Part shown: piece after piece, positions 36,042 through 44,995 of the stretch
How the letters are laid out: the number at the start of each line of letters is the position of its first letter
Numbering within the stretch: position 1 is the first letter of the stretch
Position numbers and translations under genes: made by a program
NCBI RefSeq assembly: GCF_002001125.1
Contig: NZ_MUNV01000011.1
Span: forward strand, 284,125-348,124
Source of the DNA: Rhodanobacter sp. B04
Lineage (GTDB): Bacteria; Pseudomonadota; Gammaproteobacteria; Xanthomonadales; Rhodanobacteraceae
Direction of reading: 5' to 3'
Length of the DNA stretch: 64,000 nucleotides
The notes under the pieces: model-generated
Told to the model about the DNA's origin: nothing
Seen by the model: the letters and a program-made list of their open reading frames with translations, nothing else
Database searches by the model: none

Positions 36042-37180
36042 AATACGCGGGAATCTTTAAGCTCGCCTATAAGTTGCTGGTCAACGACCGCGGCAAGTTT
36101 TCGGCCTTGCTGCTGGGCATCACCTTCGCGGTGTTCCTGATGGTGATGATGACCTCGTTGTTCGCCGGCATCCTGTCGCGTTCGGCGTCCACGGTGACCA
36201 ATGTGGGCGCTTCCGTGTGGGTCATGGATCCCGCGGTGCAGACGGTTGCCAGCAGCATTCCGATGCCCGATTACCTGCTCGATGCGGTGCGCAGCATCGA
36301 CGGGGTGCACTATGCCGTGCCGCTGTACTCCGGCGGCGCCCTGGTCAAATTGCGCAGCGGCACGTATCAGGCGGTAACGGTGATGGGGCTGGACGATACC
36401 AGCCTGGTCGGCCGCCCCAGGCTGGAGCAGGGCCATGTCGAGGACATCTACGCCGACAACGGCTTCTTCGTGGTCGACGACGCCGAGTACGGCAAGTTGG
36501 GCAGCCCTGGGCTGGGGCAGGAATTCGAGCTCAACGACAACCGCGGCGTGGTGGTCGGCATCGCCAAGGTGAATTCCTTCGGCCTGTTCGGCGTGCCGAC
36601 GCTATACACCACCTATAGCCGCGCCATCGAATACATCCCCAGTACGCGTTTCACGATTTCCTACATCCTGATCGAGCCGAAAAGTCCTGGCGATATTCCG
36701 GAAATCAAGAAGGAGGTCGCGCAATTGGGCTATCTGGCGCTTACCAAGGACGAGTTCGACCAGCGTATCGCCGACTTCTACAAATATCAGACCGGCATCG
36801 GCACCAATATCATGCTGATGACCATCATCAGCTTCATCGTCGGCCTGTCGATCTCGGCGCAGACCTTCTACACCTTTGTGCTGGAAAACCTGGACAAGTT
36901 CGGCGCGCTGAAGGCGATCGGCGCCAAGGGCTACGAGCTGACCTACATGATCCTGTTCCAGGTGACCTTTACCAGCCTGACCGGCTACGGCCTGGGGATC
37001 GGACTGTGCACCGCGCTGATCGCCCTGGCCAAGGCCCGGCTGCCCGACTATGCGGCGCTGGTCACCATGGCCAACCTCGGGCTGGCGTTGGGCATGGTGG
37101 TGCTGATTGCCGCGGTGTCGAGCTATATCAGCATCCGCAAGGTGCTGAAGGTCGAGCCGTTCGATATCTTCCGCGGCTAG
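36038..37180 (+). CDS. ABC exporter permease, FtsX/DevC-like
   Basis: A 380-residue permease with an N-terminal membrane segment (FSALLLGITFAVFLMVMMTS), a periplasmic domain of about 210 residues, and three C-terminal membrane segments; the segment around LENLDKFGALKAIGAKGYEL is the cytoplasmic coupling helix of FtsX/DevC proteins. The four genes recall DevBCA of cyanobacteria and MacAB-type exporters; the substrate is unknown. It overlaps the previous stop as ATGA. Confidence 0.9.
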   Translation: MKYAGIFKLAYKLLVNDRGKFSALLLGITFAVFLMVMMTSLFAGILSRSASTVTNVGASVWVMDPAVQTVASSIPMPDYLLDAVRSIDGVHYAVPLYSGGALVKLRSGTYQAVTVMGLDDTSLVGRPRLEQGHVEDIYADNGFFVVDDAEYGKLGSPGLGQEFELNDNRGVVVGIAKVNSFGLFGVPTLYTTYSRAIEYIPSTRFTISYILIEPKSPGDIPEIKKEVAQLGYLALTKDEFDQRIADFYKYQTGIGTNIMLMTIISFIVGLSISAQTFYTFVLENLDKFGALKAIGAKGYELTYMILFQVTFTSLTGYGLGIGLCTALIALAKARLPDYAALVTMANLGLALGMVVLIAAVSSYISIRKVLKVEPFDIFRG

Positions 37181-37197
37181 GGCCGCGTGGCATCCGC

Positions 37198-37211
37198 TTG
37201 ACCTTGGTCAA
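37198..37211 (+). promoter_or_regulatory. FNR-type box
   Basis: TTGAC-CTTG-GTCAA, symmetric, 59 bases (centre) before the phaC start and 18 bases after the exporter operon. Confidence 0.75.
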
Positions 37212-37263
37212 CAAGACCGGTTCCTGCCAATGGCATCGTCCGCTCGACATGACGGAGTGTGAC

Positions 37264-39003
37264 GTGACTCACCTGAAAGTGCCCGCTGCCATGACGCTGG
37301 ACCCGCCCGTGCACGCCCTGCAGGCAAGGTGGACGGCCTCGCTGTCGATGGAGTCGCTGTATCTGGCGTTTGCCGACTGGCTGCTGCATCTGATGCGCTC
37401 GCCCGGCAAGCGGATGGATCTTTTGCAATTGGAGCTGGAGCAGGCGCAGCGACTGCATGCCTATCTGGTGTCGTGCGCGCTGAGCGACCCGTGCGAAGTG
37501 TCGCCGTGCACATTGCCGCCGGCGACCGACCGGCGTTTTGCCGAGGCCGAATGGCGGCAATGGCCCTTCAACTGGCTGCACCAGTCATTCCTGTTGCAGC
37601 AGCAGTGGTGGCATGAGGCCGTCACGAATGTGCGTGGAGTCTCGCATCACCACCAGGACGTGATGGACTTCGTGACGCGGCAATGGCTGGACATGGGCTC
37701 GCCGGGCAATTTCCTCGCGACCAATCCGGTCGTGCTCAAGCGCACCGCGGAAGAGGGTGGCCGCAATCTGGTGCGTGGCGCGCTGAATTGGCTCGACGAC
37801 GCGATGCGTTACATCAGCGGGATGCCGGAGGCGGGTGGCGAGTCATTCGTTGTCGGTCGCGATGTTGCCGTGACGCCGGGCCGGGTCGTGTTGCGCAATG
37901 CATTGATCGAGCTGATCCAGTACGTACCGACGACGGAGGCAGTACGTCCGGAGCCGGTCCTGATCGTGCCGGCCTGGATCATGAAGTACTACATCCTCGA
38001 CCTGTCGCCGCACAATTCCCTGATCCGCTACCTGGTGGCCCAGGGCTATACGGTTTTCTGCATTTCGTGGAAGAACCCCGACCGTTCGGATGCCGGTCTG
38101 TCGATGGACGACTATCTGAACCTCGGCAGCCATGCCGCGCTCGATGCGATCGGCAGGATTGTGCCTGGACAGCGCGTGCATGCGGCCGGTTACTGCCTGG
38201 GCGGCACGCTGTTGTCGATTGCCGCGGGCGCGATGGCGCGCGATGGCGACCAGCGGCTGGCGAGCTTGACCCTGCTGGCGGCGCAAACCGATTTTGCCGA
38301 GCCCGGCGAACTGTCGTTGTTCATCGACGAGAGCGAGGTTGCCTTGCTGGAAGACCAGATGGGGCAGGCCGGTTACCTCACCGCGAAGCAGATGGCCGGC
38401 GCCTTCCAGATGCTGCGCTCCTACGATCTGCTGTGGTCGCGCATGACCAACGACTATCTGCTCGGGCAGCGCCGGGCCGCCAACGATCTGATGGCCTGGA
38501 ACGCCGACAGCACGCGCATGCCGGCCACCATGCATTCGCAATACCTGCGCCGTCTCTATCTCGACAACGACCTTGGCGAAGGGCGTTACCAGGTGGGCGG
38601 CAAACCGGTCGAATTGAAGGACGTCACCGTACCGGTGTTCTGTGTCGCCACCGAAACCGATCATGTCGCACCCTGGCATTCGGTCTACAAGGTCCATCAT
38701 CTGTTCACCGACGAGGTGACCTTCGTGCTGACCAGCGGCGGCCATAACGCCGGCATTGTCAGCGAACCGGGCCACCCCGGACGCCGCTATCGAGCGTGCG
38801 TGCGGCTGCGCGAGGCACCGACGCTGGCGGCGGAAACCTGGCTGTCGCAGGCGCAGCCCACCGAAGGCTCATGGTGGCCGGCATGGACGAAGTGGCTGGA
38901 GGCTCATTCAGGCGCGCCGCAATCGCCACCCCGGATGGGACTGCCGGGAAGTGGCGAGGAGAACCTTCCGCGAGCGCCCGGCCACTACGTCATGGAGAAG
39001 TAA
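37264..39003 (+). CDS. phaC: Class I-type poly(3-hydroxyalkanoate) synthase
   Basis: A 579-residue polymerase that builds PHB from 3-hydroxybutyryl-CoA on storage granules. The lipase-like box GYCLGG carries the catalytic Cys at about residue 311; the Asp is in ATETDHVAPW (about 465) and the His in SGGHNAGI (about 492). An N-terminal region with WLLHLMRSPGKRMDL is typical of class I. GTG at 37264 is preceded by GGAG at six bases and by a start site predicted from the FNR box (37246); ATG at 37249 is possible. No phaA is in the window. Confidence 0.93.
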   Translation: MTHLKVPAAMTLDPPVHALQARWTASLSMESLYLAFADWLLHLMRSPGKRMDLLQLELEQAQRLHAYLVSCALSDPCEVSPCTLPPATDRRFAEAEWRQWPFNWLHQSFLLQQQWWHEAVTNVRGVSHHHQDVMDFVTRQWLDMGSPGNFLATNPVVLKRTAEEGGRNLVRGALNWLDDAMRYISGMPEAGGESFVVGRDVAVTPGRVVLRNALIELIQYVPTTEAVRPEPVLIVPAWIMKYYILDLSPHNSLIRYLVAQGYTVFCISWKNPDRSDAGLSMDDYLNLGSHAALDAIGRIVPGQRVHAAGYCLGGTLLSIAAGAMARDGDQRLASLTLLAAQTDFAEPGELSLFIDESEVALLEDQMGQAGYLTAKQMAGAFQMLRSYDLLWSRMTNDYLLGQRRAANDLMAWNADSTRMPATMHSQYLRRLYLDNDLGEGRYQVGGKPVELKDVTVPVFCVATETDHVAPWHSVYKVHHLFTDEVTFVLTSGGHNAGIVSEPGHPGRRYRACVRLREAPTLAAETWLSQAQPTEGSWWPAWTKWLEAHSGAPQSPPRMGLPGSGEENLPRAPGHYVMEK

Positions 39004-39103
39004 ATCCTTGGTCGCCCGCGCATGTCGCGCGGCATTCCAGTCATGCCGAACCGCGGCATGACATTCACCGCAGGGATGCTCGCAATCTTACGAGGAAGCT
39101 GTC

Positions 39104-39550
39104 ATGAGCACCCCAACCCAGGTTCCGTTTGAACTGTACAAAGCCAATGCGGAGTTCGCGCTGCGTACCAACAAATTGCTGAAGGAGTGTGGTCGGCGCT
39201 GGCTGGATACGTTCGACCAGGAAGTCGACGAAAGCATTTCCGAATCGCAGCAGGAAATCGACAAGCTGTCGGTCGGCGAGGACTGGCAGTCGCTGGCAGC
39301 GATTCCTGGTGAGACCTTCCTGCGCCGGATGCAGCAGGAGGTCGGCGACGCGCAGGCGATCGCGCAGACCGCCGTCACCAATCAGAGCAAGTTCCTGGCC
39401 GGTCTGCAGGATGCGCTTCTGATCTGGCAGCGCGAAACCAGCAAAGCACTGGGTGGCGCGGAAGGCGCGACCTCGTTCAACGAATCGCTGAACGATTTCT
39501 TCAAGATGTTCGCCAACGCGGCTGCCGGGAAAACAGGCCATGACCGCTAA
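39104..39550 (+). CDS. Phasin family granule protein
   Basis: A 148-residue, mostly helical, charged protein, MSTPTQVPFELYKANAEFALR, that fits phasins, which coat PHA granules and control their size. It lies between phaC and phaB and overlaps phaB by 11 bases. The phasin call rests on length, helix content and place; members of the family differ widely in sequence. Confidence 0.8.
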   Translation: MSTPTQVPFELYKANAEFALRTNKLLKECGRRWLDTFDQEVDESISESQQEIDKLSVGEDWQSLAAIPGETFLRRMQQEVGDAQAIAQTAVTNQSKFLAGLQDALLIWQRETSKALGGAEGATSFNESLNDFFKMFANAAAGKTGHDR

Positions 39551-40286
39551 TCATGTGGCGCTGGTGAGCGGCGGCATGGGTGGTATCGGCGAAGCGATCG
39601 CCAAGGTCTTGCACGATGCCGGCCATACCGTGCTGGTGACGCATTCGCCCCACAACGACCACGTCGGCAGCTGGCTGGAACATCAGGCTGCACTTGGATA
39701 CCAGTACAAGGCCTATCCGGTGGATGTCGCCGAGTTTGCCTCGTGCCAGTGCATGGCCGAGGCGGTTGCGCAGGATGGCTACAAGGTGGACATCCTGGTC
39801 AACAACGCCGGCATCACCCGCGACGGCCGCTTCCTGAAGATGAGCAAGGATGACTGGGACGCCGTCATGCATACCGATCTCGATTCGATGTTCAACGTCA
39901 CCAAGCAGTTCTGCGGCGGCATGGTCGAGCGGGGTTGGGGGCGCATCGTCAATATCGGTTCGATCAACGGCACCAAAGGCCAGTTCGGCCAATGCAATTA
40001 CGCGGCGGCCAAGGCCGGTATCCATGGCTTCACCGAGTCGCTGGCGCTGGAGGTCGCGCGGCATGGCGTCACGGTGAACACGGTGTCGCCCGGCTATACC
40101 GCGACGCATATGGTGTCGGCGGTGCCCAGGGAGGTGCTGGAGACGAAGATCATTCCGCTGATTCCGGTGGGGCGGCTGGGCCAACCGGAGGAAATCGCCG
40201 CGCTGGTCGGTTTTATCTGCACTGATGCGGCGGCGTTCATGACTGGCAGCAATGTCGCGATGAACGGCGGTCAGCACATGTACTGA
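39540..40286 (+). CDS. phaB: Acetoacetyl-CoA reductase
   Basis: A 248-residue short-chain dehydrogenase that reduces acetoacetyl-CoA to (R)-3-hydroxybutyryl-CoA with NADPH. It shows the nucleotide loop VSGGMGGIGEAIA, VNNAGITRDG, the active-site Ser and YAAAKAG (Tyr-x-x-x-Lys), and the PhaB-type INGTKGQFGQCNY segment. It follows the phasin gene with overlap. In low oxygen this pathway also re-oxidises reducing equivalents. Confidence 0.93.
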   Translation: MTANHVALVSGGMGGIGEAIAKVLHDAGHTVLVTHSPHNDHVGSWLEHQAALGYQYKAYPVDVAEFASCQCMAEAVAQDGYKVDILVNNAGITRDGRFLKMSKDDWDAVMHTDLDSMFNVTKQFCGGMVERGWGRIVNIGSINGTKGQFGQCNYAAAKAGIHGFTESLALEVARHGVTVNTVSPGYTATHMVSAVPREVLETKIIPLIPVGRLGQPEEIAALVGFICTDAAAFMTGSNVAMNGGQHMY

Positions 40287-40373
40287 AAGCTGCCTTGCCA
40301 TGTGCCTGCCGGCAAGGCCCATCGAACCGAAAGAGCCCATGGACGGTGGGCATCCATTGCGAGGAGACAAGTC

Positions 40374-40706
40374 ATGTGCGCCATGCCCTTTGTACCGTTC
40401 GCCTTCCAGCCACCGGATCTGCTTGCCCTGATCGGCAGCCAGATCGGTCCCTTCGCATCGCCCACGCTTGGCTGGACGAATCCTGTCGCCAATGCTGGCG
40501 ACCTCATGTCGACATGGATGACCGCAGCCGCCAACCCCTATGCGTACTACCTCAATGCATGGGCAGTCCTCACCTTGGCGATGCTGGGCATGGGCAGCAA
40601 GGTGCATTCCAGGCAGGACGATCCAAGAGAGTCGAGCAGCCCCGTCGCGGTATCGCCAGCACGCTCCCCGAAGCAGCGCAAGGTTGCGCGTGACAAGGTG
40701 CGTTAG
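40374..40706 (+). CDS. PHB-cluster small protein, hypothetical
   Basis: A 110-residue protein with a Pro/Phe-rich start (MCAMPFVPFAFQPPDLLALIG), one hydrophobic stretch (YYLNAWAVLTLAMLGMG) and a basic, Pro/Ser-rich tail. The strong ribosome-binding site GAGGAG eight bases upstream fixes ATG 40374. Its place after phaC-phasin-phaB suggests a granule or membrane role, but the sequence alone does not show it. Confidence 0.6.
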   Translation: MCAMPFVPFAFQPPDLLALIGSQIGPFASPTLGWTNPVANAGDLMSTWMTAAANPYAYYLNAWAVLTLAMLGMGSKVHSRQDDPRESSSPVAVSPARSPKQRKVARDKVR

Positions 40707-40751
40707 GGGTGGTCGGAATGACGGCAAAAACTGATTCGGAGCAGCCCTGAC

Positions 40752-40765
40752 TTGACTGAAATCAA
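40752..40765 (+). promoter_or_regulatory. FNR-type box before hemN
   Basis: TTGAC-TGAA-ATCAA, centre 40.5 bases before the hemN ATG. GATGAT at 40787-40792 would be the -10, so transcription should start at the ATG. Confidence 0.75.
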
Positions 40766-40798
40766 AAAGGGAAGCGGACATCGGCCGATGATGACTGC

Positions 40799-42199
40799 AT
40801 GAATCCTGCATTCGCCGTCCCCGAGTTCGATGCCGAGCTGATCGCGCGCTACGACGCCAGCGGACCTCGGTATACGAGCTATCCCACCGCACCGCAGTTC
40901 CGCGGCGATTTCGGAGCGGCATCGCTGCGCCACGCGATCGCGACATCCAACGCCGACGATCCGTCGCGGCCGCTCTCGCTGTATGTGCACGTGCCGTTTT
41001 GCCGCAGTCCGTGCTTTTACTGCGGCTGCAACCGGGTCATTACCCGGGATCAGCACAGAGCCGACCAGTATGTGGTTTGGCTTCAGCGCGAAGCGGCATG
41101 GATGGCGCCGCTGTTCGGGCCGGGGCGCCGTGTCAGCCAGATCCATCTGGGTGGGGGCACTCCCAATTTCCTCGACCTGGACCAGATGCGTACATTGATG
41201 GAATGGCTTGCACGACACTTCCGGTTTGAGCGGGAAGAGCGGCGGGAGTTCGCGATCGAGATCGACCCACGCCACGCTGAAGACGACTATGTTCGCGAGC
41301 TGGCAAAGCTGGGATTCAACCGGATGTCCCTGGGCATCCAGGATTTCGATCCGCAGGTCCAGCTGGCGGTCAATCGAGTGCACGCGGCAAAACGCACCCA
41401 CGAGCTTGTGCAGGTCGCCCGCTGCGCGGGCTTCGAGTCGATCAACGTCGACCTGATTTACGGCCTGCCGAAGCAGACGCCGGAGTCGTTCGAGCGGACC
41501 GTGGCCGAAGTGATCGGGATGAGACCCGACCGCCTGGCGCTTTATGGTTACGCGCATCTTCCGACGGTGTTCAAGGCACAACGGCGGATCGCAACGGCGG
41601 ATTTGCCCGATCCCGCCGAACGCCTGGCGTTGTTCGGCAACGCGATGCAGCAGCTGCTCGCCGCCGGCTACGTCTTCATTGGCATGGATCACTTCGCGCT
41701 ACCCGGCGACGAACTGGTGCGCGCGCAACGGGAAGGGACGCTGCAGCGCAATTTTCAGGGCTATTCCACACATGGGCACTGCGACATCGTCGGTCTCGGC
41801 GTCAGCGCGATAAGCCGCATCGGCAATACCTACAGCCAGAACGAGCGTGACCTCGCAATGTACGATGCCGCGCTGGACAGCGGCCTGTCTCCGGTCGCCA
41901 AGGGGCTGGTCCTGGACAGTGACGACCTGATCCGTCGGGACGTGATCAACGAGCTCATGTGCCATGGCCGGCTTGACAAGCGGGGCTTCGAAAGCCGTCA
42001 CGGGATAACGTTCGACGAATATTTCGCCGACGAGTTGGCGCGCATGGATGCGCTCGGCAGGGATGAGCTGCTCGCGATGGACGAGCAGCTCATCCAGGTG
42101 ACGCCGCGCGGCAGACTATTGCTTCGCAACATCGCGATGTGCTTCGACAAGTACCTGCAACATGGAATGCAGATGACATGCTATTCCAAGACCATCTGA
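40799..42199 (+). CDS. hemN: Oxygen-independent coproporphyrinogen III oxidase
   Basis: A 466-residue radical-SAM enzyme that converts coproporphyrinogen III to protoporphyrinogen IX without oxygen. The cluster motif C-x3-C-x2-C-x-C is at C68-C72-C75-C77 (CRSPCFYCGC), with GGGTPNFLDL and NVDLIYGLPKQT following. The start is fixed by the family (E. coli HemN begins close to RYNYSGPRYTSYP). The FNR box upstream fits its anaerobic role. It faces ackA, tail to tail. Confidence 0.95.
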   Translation: MNPAFAVPEFDAELIARYDASGPRYTSYPTAPQFRGDFGAASLRHAIATSNADDPSRPLSLYVHVPFCRSPCFYCGCNRVITRDQHRADQYVVWLQREAAWMAPLFGPGRRVSQIHLGGGTPNFLDLDQMRTLMEWLARHFRFEREERREFAIEIDPRHAEDDYVRELAKLGFNRMSLGIQDFDPQVQLAVNRVHAAKRTHELVQVARCAGFESINVDLIYGLPKQTPESFERTVAEVIGMRPDRLALYGYAHLPTVFKAQRRIATADLPDPAERLALFGNAMQQLLAAGYVFIGMDHFALPGDELVRAQREGTLQRNFQGYSTHGHCDIVGLGVSAISRIGNTYSQNERDLAMYDAALDSGLSPVAKGLVLDSDDLIRRDVINELMCHGRLDKRGFESRHGITFDEYFADELARMDALGRDELLAMDEQLIQVTPRGRLLLRNIAMCFDKYLQHGMQMTCYSKTI

Positions 42200-42241
42200 T
42201 GACCGATACCCGGCGGAGGCCACCTTCAGGCTGCTCGGTGG

Positions 42242-43465
42242 TCAGCAGCCACTTTGATGACAGTCTGAAGCAGATGACGGCATGCTTTGCAGAACTTGCG
42301 CCGTATGCGAAGCGATCATCGCCTCCTCATCGGTGGGGACGACGTACACCGGCACGCGGCTGTTCGAGGTGCTGATCAGCGCGGCATGGCGGCTGTTGGC
42401 TGCCGCGTCGCACGCGATCCCCAGCCAGCCTAGCTTGGCACAGACGGCAGCGCGTATCGGTGCCGCGTGCTCGCCGATGCCTGCGCTGAAGACCAGGGCA
42501 TCGATGCCGCCGAGGGTGGCTGTCAGCGCGCCGGCTTCGCGTGCGATGCGGAACACGAAAAGATCGATCGCTTCACGCGCACGGGCATCGTCACTGGCCA
42601 GCAGCGTGCGCATGTCGCTGCTGATGCCGGATACGCCCAACAGCCCGCTGTCGTGATACAGCATGTGTTCGACCTCGGCTGCGGAGAGGCCGTGGGCCTG
42701 CTGCAGATAGAGCATCGCACCGGGATCCAGGTTGCCGCAACGCGTGCCCATCACCAGTCCATCGAGCGTGGTGAATCCCATCGTGGTGTCGACGCTGTGG
42801 CCGTCGTGCATGGCACACAGACTGGCCCCGTTGCCCAGATGCGCCGCGATCACCCGGCCGGCCGCCAATCCTGGAGCCTGCTCGCGCAAACGGCCGGCGA
42901 TATATTCGTAGGAGAGCCCATGGAATCCATAGCGTCGCACGCCCTCGTCCGCGTACTTGCGCGGCAAGGCCAGCCGTGTCGCATCCGCCGACATGCCATG
43001 GTGAAACGCGGTATCGAAGCACCCCACTTGCGGAAGATCCGGTCGCAGCTGTGCCATCGCGCGTGCTGCCGCGAGGTTGTGAGGTTGATGCAAGGGGGCG
43101 AGTGGCGTCAGCTTTGCCAGCTCGTCCAATACGTTTGCATCCAGATAGACCGGACGGTCGTAGGCGCTGCCGCCGTGGACGATACGATGCCCGACCGCGC
43201 ACAGCGCCTCCTGCCCCAGATGCGCGGTGACCCAGGCAAGCAGTGGCGTGAGCAAGGCCTCGTGCTCCAGCGCGGCGCCCGCTGGCCAGCGGTACTCGCT
43301 CGACACGGTGCCATCCGTGGCCTGCGCGATGAAATGCGGGGCGATGCCAATGCCTTCGATCTGGCCACGCGACACCTGTTGCAGCACCATGCCGGAGTCG
43401 AGCTCATGGAGCGCGAACTTGATGCTGGAGGAGCCTGCATTGAGCGTGAGTATCGCCTTGGGCAT
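42242..43465 (-). CDS. ackA: Acetate kinase
   Basis: A 407-residue kinase that makes ATP and acetate from acetyl-phosphate. ASKHA-fold motifs are seen: MPKAILTLNAGSSSIKFAL at the start, HRIVHGG, ARYGFHG-type (RRYGFHGLSYEY), AHLGNGASLCA and GIGEHA near the end. It follows the phosphate acetyltransferase gene by three bases and is probably co-transcribed from the FNR box at 44956. Phosphoketolase nearby could supply acetyl-phosphate. Confidence 0.95.
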   Translation of the reverse strand: MPKAILTLNAGSSSIKFALHELDSGMVLQQVSRGQIEGIGIAPHFIAQATDGTVSSEYRWPAGAALEHEALLTPLLAWVTAHLGQEALCAVGHRIVHGGSAYDRPVYLDANVLDELAKLTPLAPLHQPHNLAAARAMAQLRPDLPQVGCFDTAFHHGMSADATRLALPRKYADEGVRRYGFHGLSYEYIAGRLREQAPGLAAGRVIAAHLGNGASLCAMHDGHSVDTTMGFTTLDGLVMGTRCGNLDPGAMLYLQQAHGLSAAEVEHMLYHDSGLLGVSGISSDMRTLLASDDARAREAIDLFVFRIAREAGALTATLGGIDALVFSAGIGEHAAPIRAAVCAKLGWLGIACDAAANSRHAALISTSNSRVPVYVVPTDEEAMIASHTAQVLQSMPSSASDCHQSGC

Positions 43466-43468
43466 CGC

Positions 43469-44896
43469 TCACTGCTCCGCTGCGGTGAAGGTTCCGGCAT
43501 GTGCCCGGGCCACGAGTACCGCCACCGCGCAGGAGGCGATGCGTGCGCGCGGCGCATCGGCGCGGCTGGTCAGGATGATCGGCACGCGGGCACCCATCAC
43601 CACACCGGCGGCATCCGCGTCGGCCAGAAAGGTCAGTTGCTTGGCCAGCATGTTGCCCGACTCCAGGTCGGGAACCACCAGAATATCCGCGTTGCCGGCG
43701 ACCGGCGAAACAATACCCTTCTGGCGTGCCGCATCCATGTCGACCGCGTTGTCGAAAGCCAATGGGCCGTCGACAATGCCGCCCTCGATCTGGCCGCGCT
43801 CGGCCATCTTGCATAGGGCAGCTGCATCCACCGTCGAGGGGATCGCGGGATTGACGGTTTCCACCGCCGACAGGACGGCCACGCGCGGCGTCGCCACGCC
43901 CAGGATCCGGGCCAGGTCGATGGCGTTCTGGATGATGTCGCGCTTGTCGGCCAGTGACGGCACGATGTTGATCGCGGCGTCGGTGACCAGCAGCAGGCGC
44001 GCGTAATCGGGAACATCCATCAGGTAGACATGGCTGAGCCGGCGCGCGGTGCGCAATCCGGAGTCGGCGGCGACCACGGCGTGCATCAGTTCATCGGTAT
44101 GCAGGGCGCCTTTCATCAACAACCCGGCCTCGCCGTTGCGTACCAGCGCCACCGCCTGCATCGCCGCGGCATGGCTGTGCGGCGCATCGACCAGGCGATA
44201 GCTGCCGATCTCCAGGCCGGCACGCTGGGCGGCAGCGCGGATCTTCGTCGCGGGGCCGACCAGGATCGGCACGATAAGTCCCGCCTTTGCCGCCTCGATC
44301 GCTGCGACAAGCGATGCCTCATCGCATGGATGGGCAATCGCGGTGGGCATGGGCTTGCCGCCGGTGGCGCGCGCGATCAGTGCATGGAAGCGCGCATGAG
44401 CGATGATGCGTATGTCCGGCAGCGTCTCGCACGCAAGGCAGATCTTCTCGACCGGCGCCTGCACGACGGCGGTGCCGAGTATCACGTCCTGACCGTGCTG
44501 GTTGCTGCAGCGGCAGTCGAACGTGATGCGGTGCGTCGCCGGATCCTTGTCCCTGGCGACGACACTGACGGTGATCGTGTCATCCAGGCTGACCGGTGCG
44601 AGGAAGCGCAGATCCTGCGAAAGATAGATCGTGCCGGGCCCGGGCAGCTGAGTGCCGAGCACCGTGGAGACCAGCGCGCCGCCCCACATGCCATGGGCGA
44701 TCACATGGTGAAACACATCCGTGCGCGCGTAGGCAGGATCCGTCTCGACGGGGTTCGCGTCGCCCGACATCGCCGCGAACAATTCGATGTCCCGCTGCGC
44801 AAGCGTGCGCTTCAAGCTGGCGCTGTCGCCGATGGCGATCTCGTCGAAGGTGCGGTTCTCGACGGGTGGCTGCACCAGGGCAGGCGAAGCATTCAT
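43469..44896 (-). CDS. Bifunctional MaoC-like hydratase / phosphate acetyl(butyryl)transferase
   Basis: A 475-residue fusion. Residues 15-150 are a MaoC-type hot-dog domain (DIELFAAMSGDANPVETDP, HGMWGGALVSTVLG), usually an (R)-enoyl-CoA hydratase; residues 165-475 are the phosphotransacylase domain (IPILVGPATKIR-like VPILVGPATKIRAAA, VYLMDVPDYARLLLVTDAA). It could link CoA thioesters to acyl-phosphates for ATP making by AckA and could also feed PHB with (R)-hydroxyacyl-CoA. Such fusions are known in Proteobacteria; which acyl group is used cannot be seen. Confidence 0.9.
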   Translation of the reverse strand: MNASPALVQPPVENRTFDEIAIGDSASLKRTLAQRDIELFAAMSGDANPVETDPAYARTDVFHHVIAHGMWGGALVSTVLGTQLPGPGTIYLSQDLRFLAPVSLDDTITVSVVARDKDPATHRITFDCRCSNQHGQDVILGTAVVQAPVEKICLACETLPDIRIIAHARFHALIARATGGKPMPTAIAHPCDEASLVAAIEAAKAGLIVPILVGPATKIRAAAQRAGLEIGSYRLVDAPHSHAAAMQAVALVRNGEAGLLMKGALHTDELMHAVVAADSGLRTARRLSHVYLMDVPDYARLLLVTDAAINIVPSLADKRDIIQNAIDLARILGVATPRVAVLSAVETVNPAIPSTVDAAALCKMAERGQIEGGIVDGPLAFDNAVDMDAARQKGIVSPVAGNADILVVPDLESGNMLAKQLTFLADADAAGVVMGARVPIILTSRADAPRARIASCAVAVLVARAHAGTFTAAEQ

Positions 44897-44955
44897 CAGC
44901 AGGCGACCTCGACCTCGGAATGGATCAATTCTGCAAGGTCATCGAGGTCGCCCCA

Positions 44956-44969
44956 TTGATCGGCATCAA
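44956..44969 (-). promoter_or_regulatory. FNR-type box (perfect)
   Basis: TTGAT-CGGC-ATCAA, 66 bases (centre) before the transacylase start. Confidence 0.78.
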
Positions 44970-44995
44970 GTCGACCTCTCGATCAGGCGGACCCA

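Noticed and set aside
40292..40318. 8-bp hairpin GCCTTGCC/GGCAAGGC after phaB
   Set aside because: No T run follows and the loop is 11 bases; it could be a weak structure but not a supported terminator.
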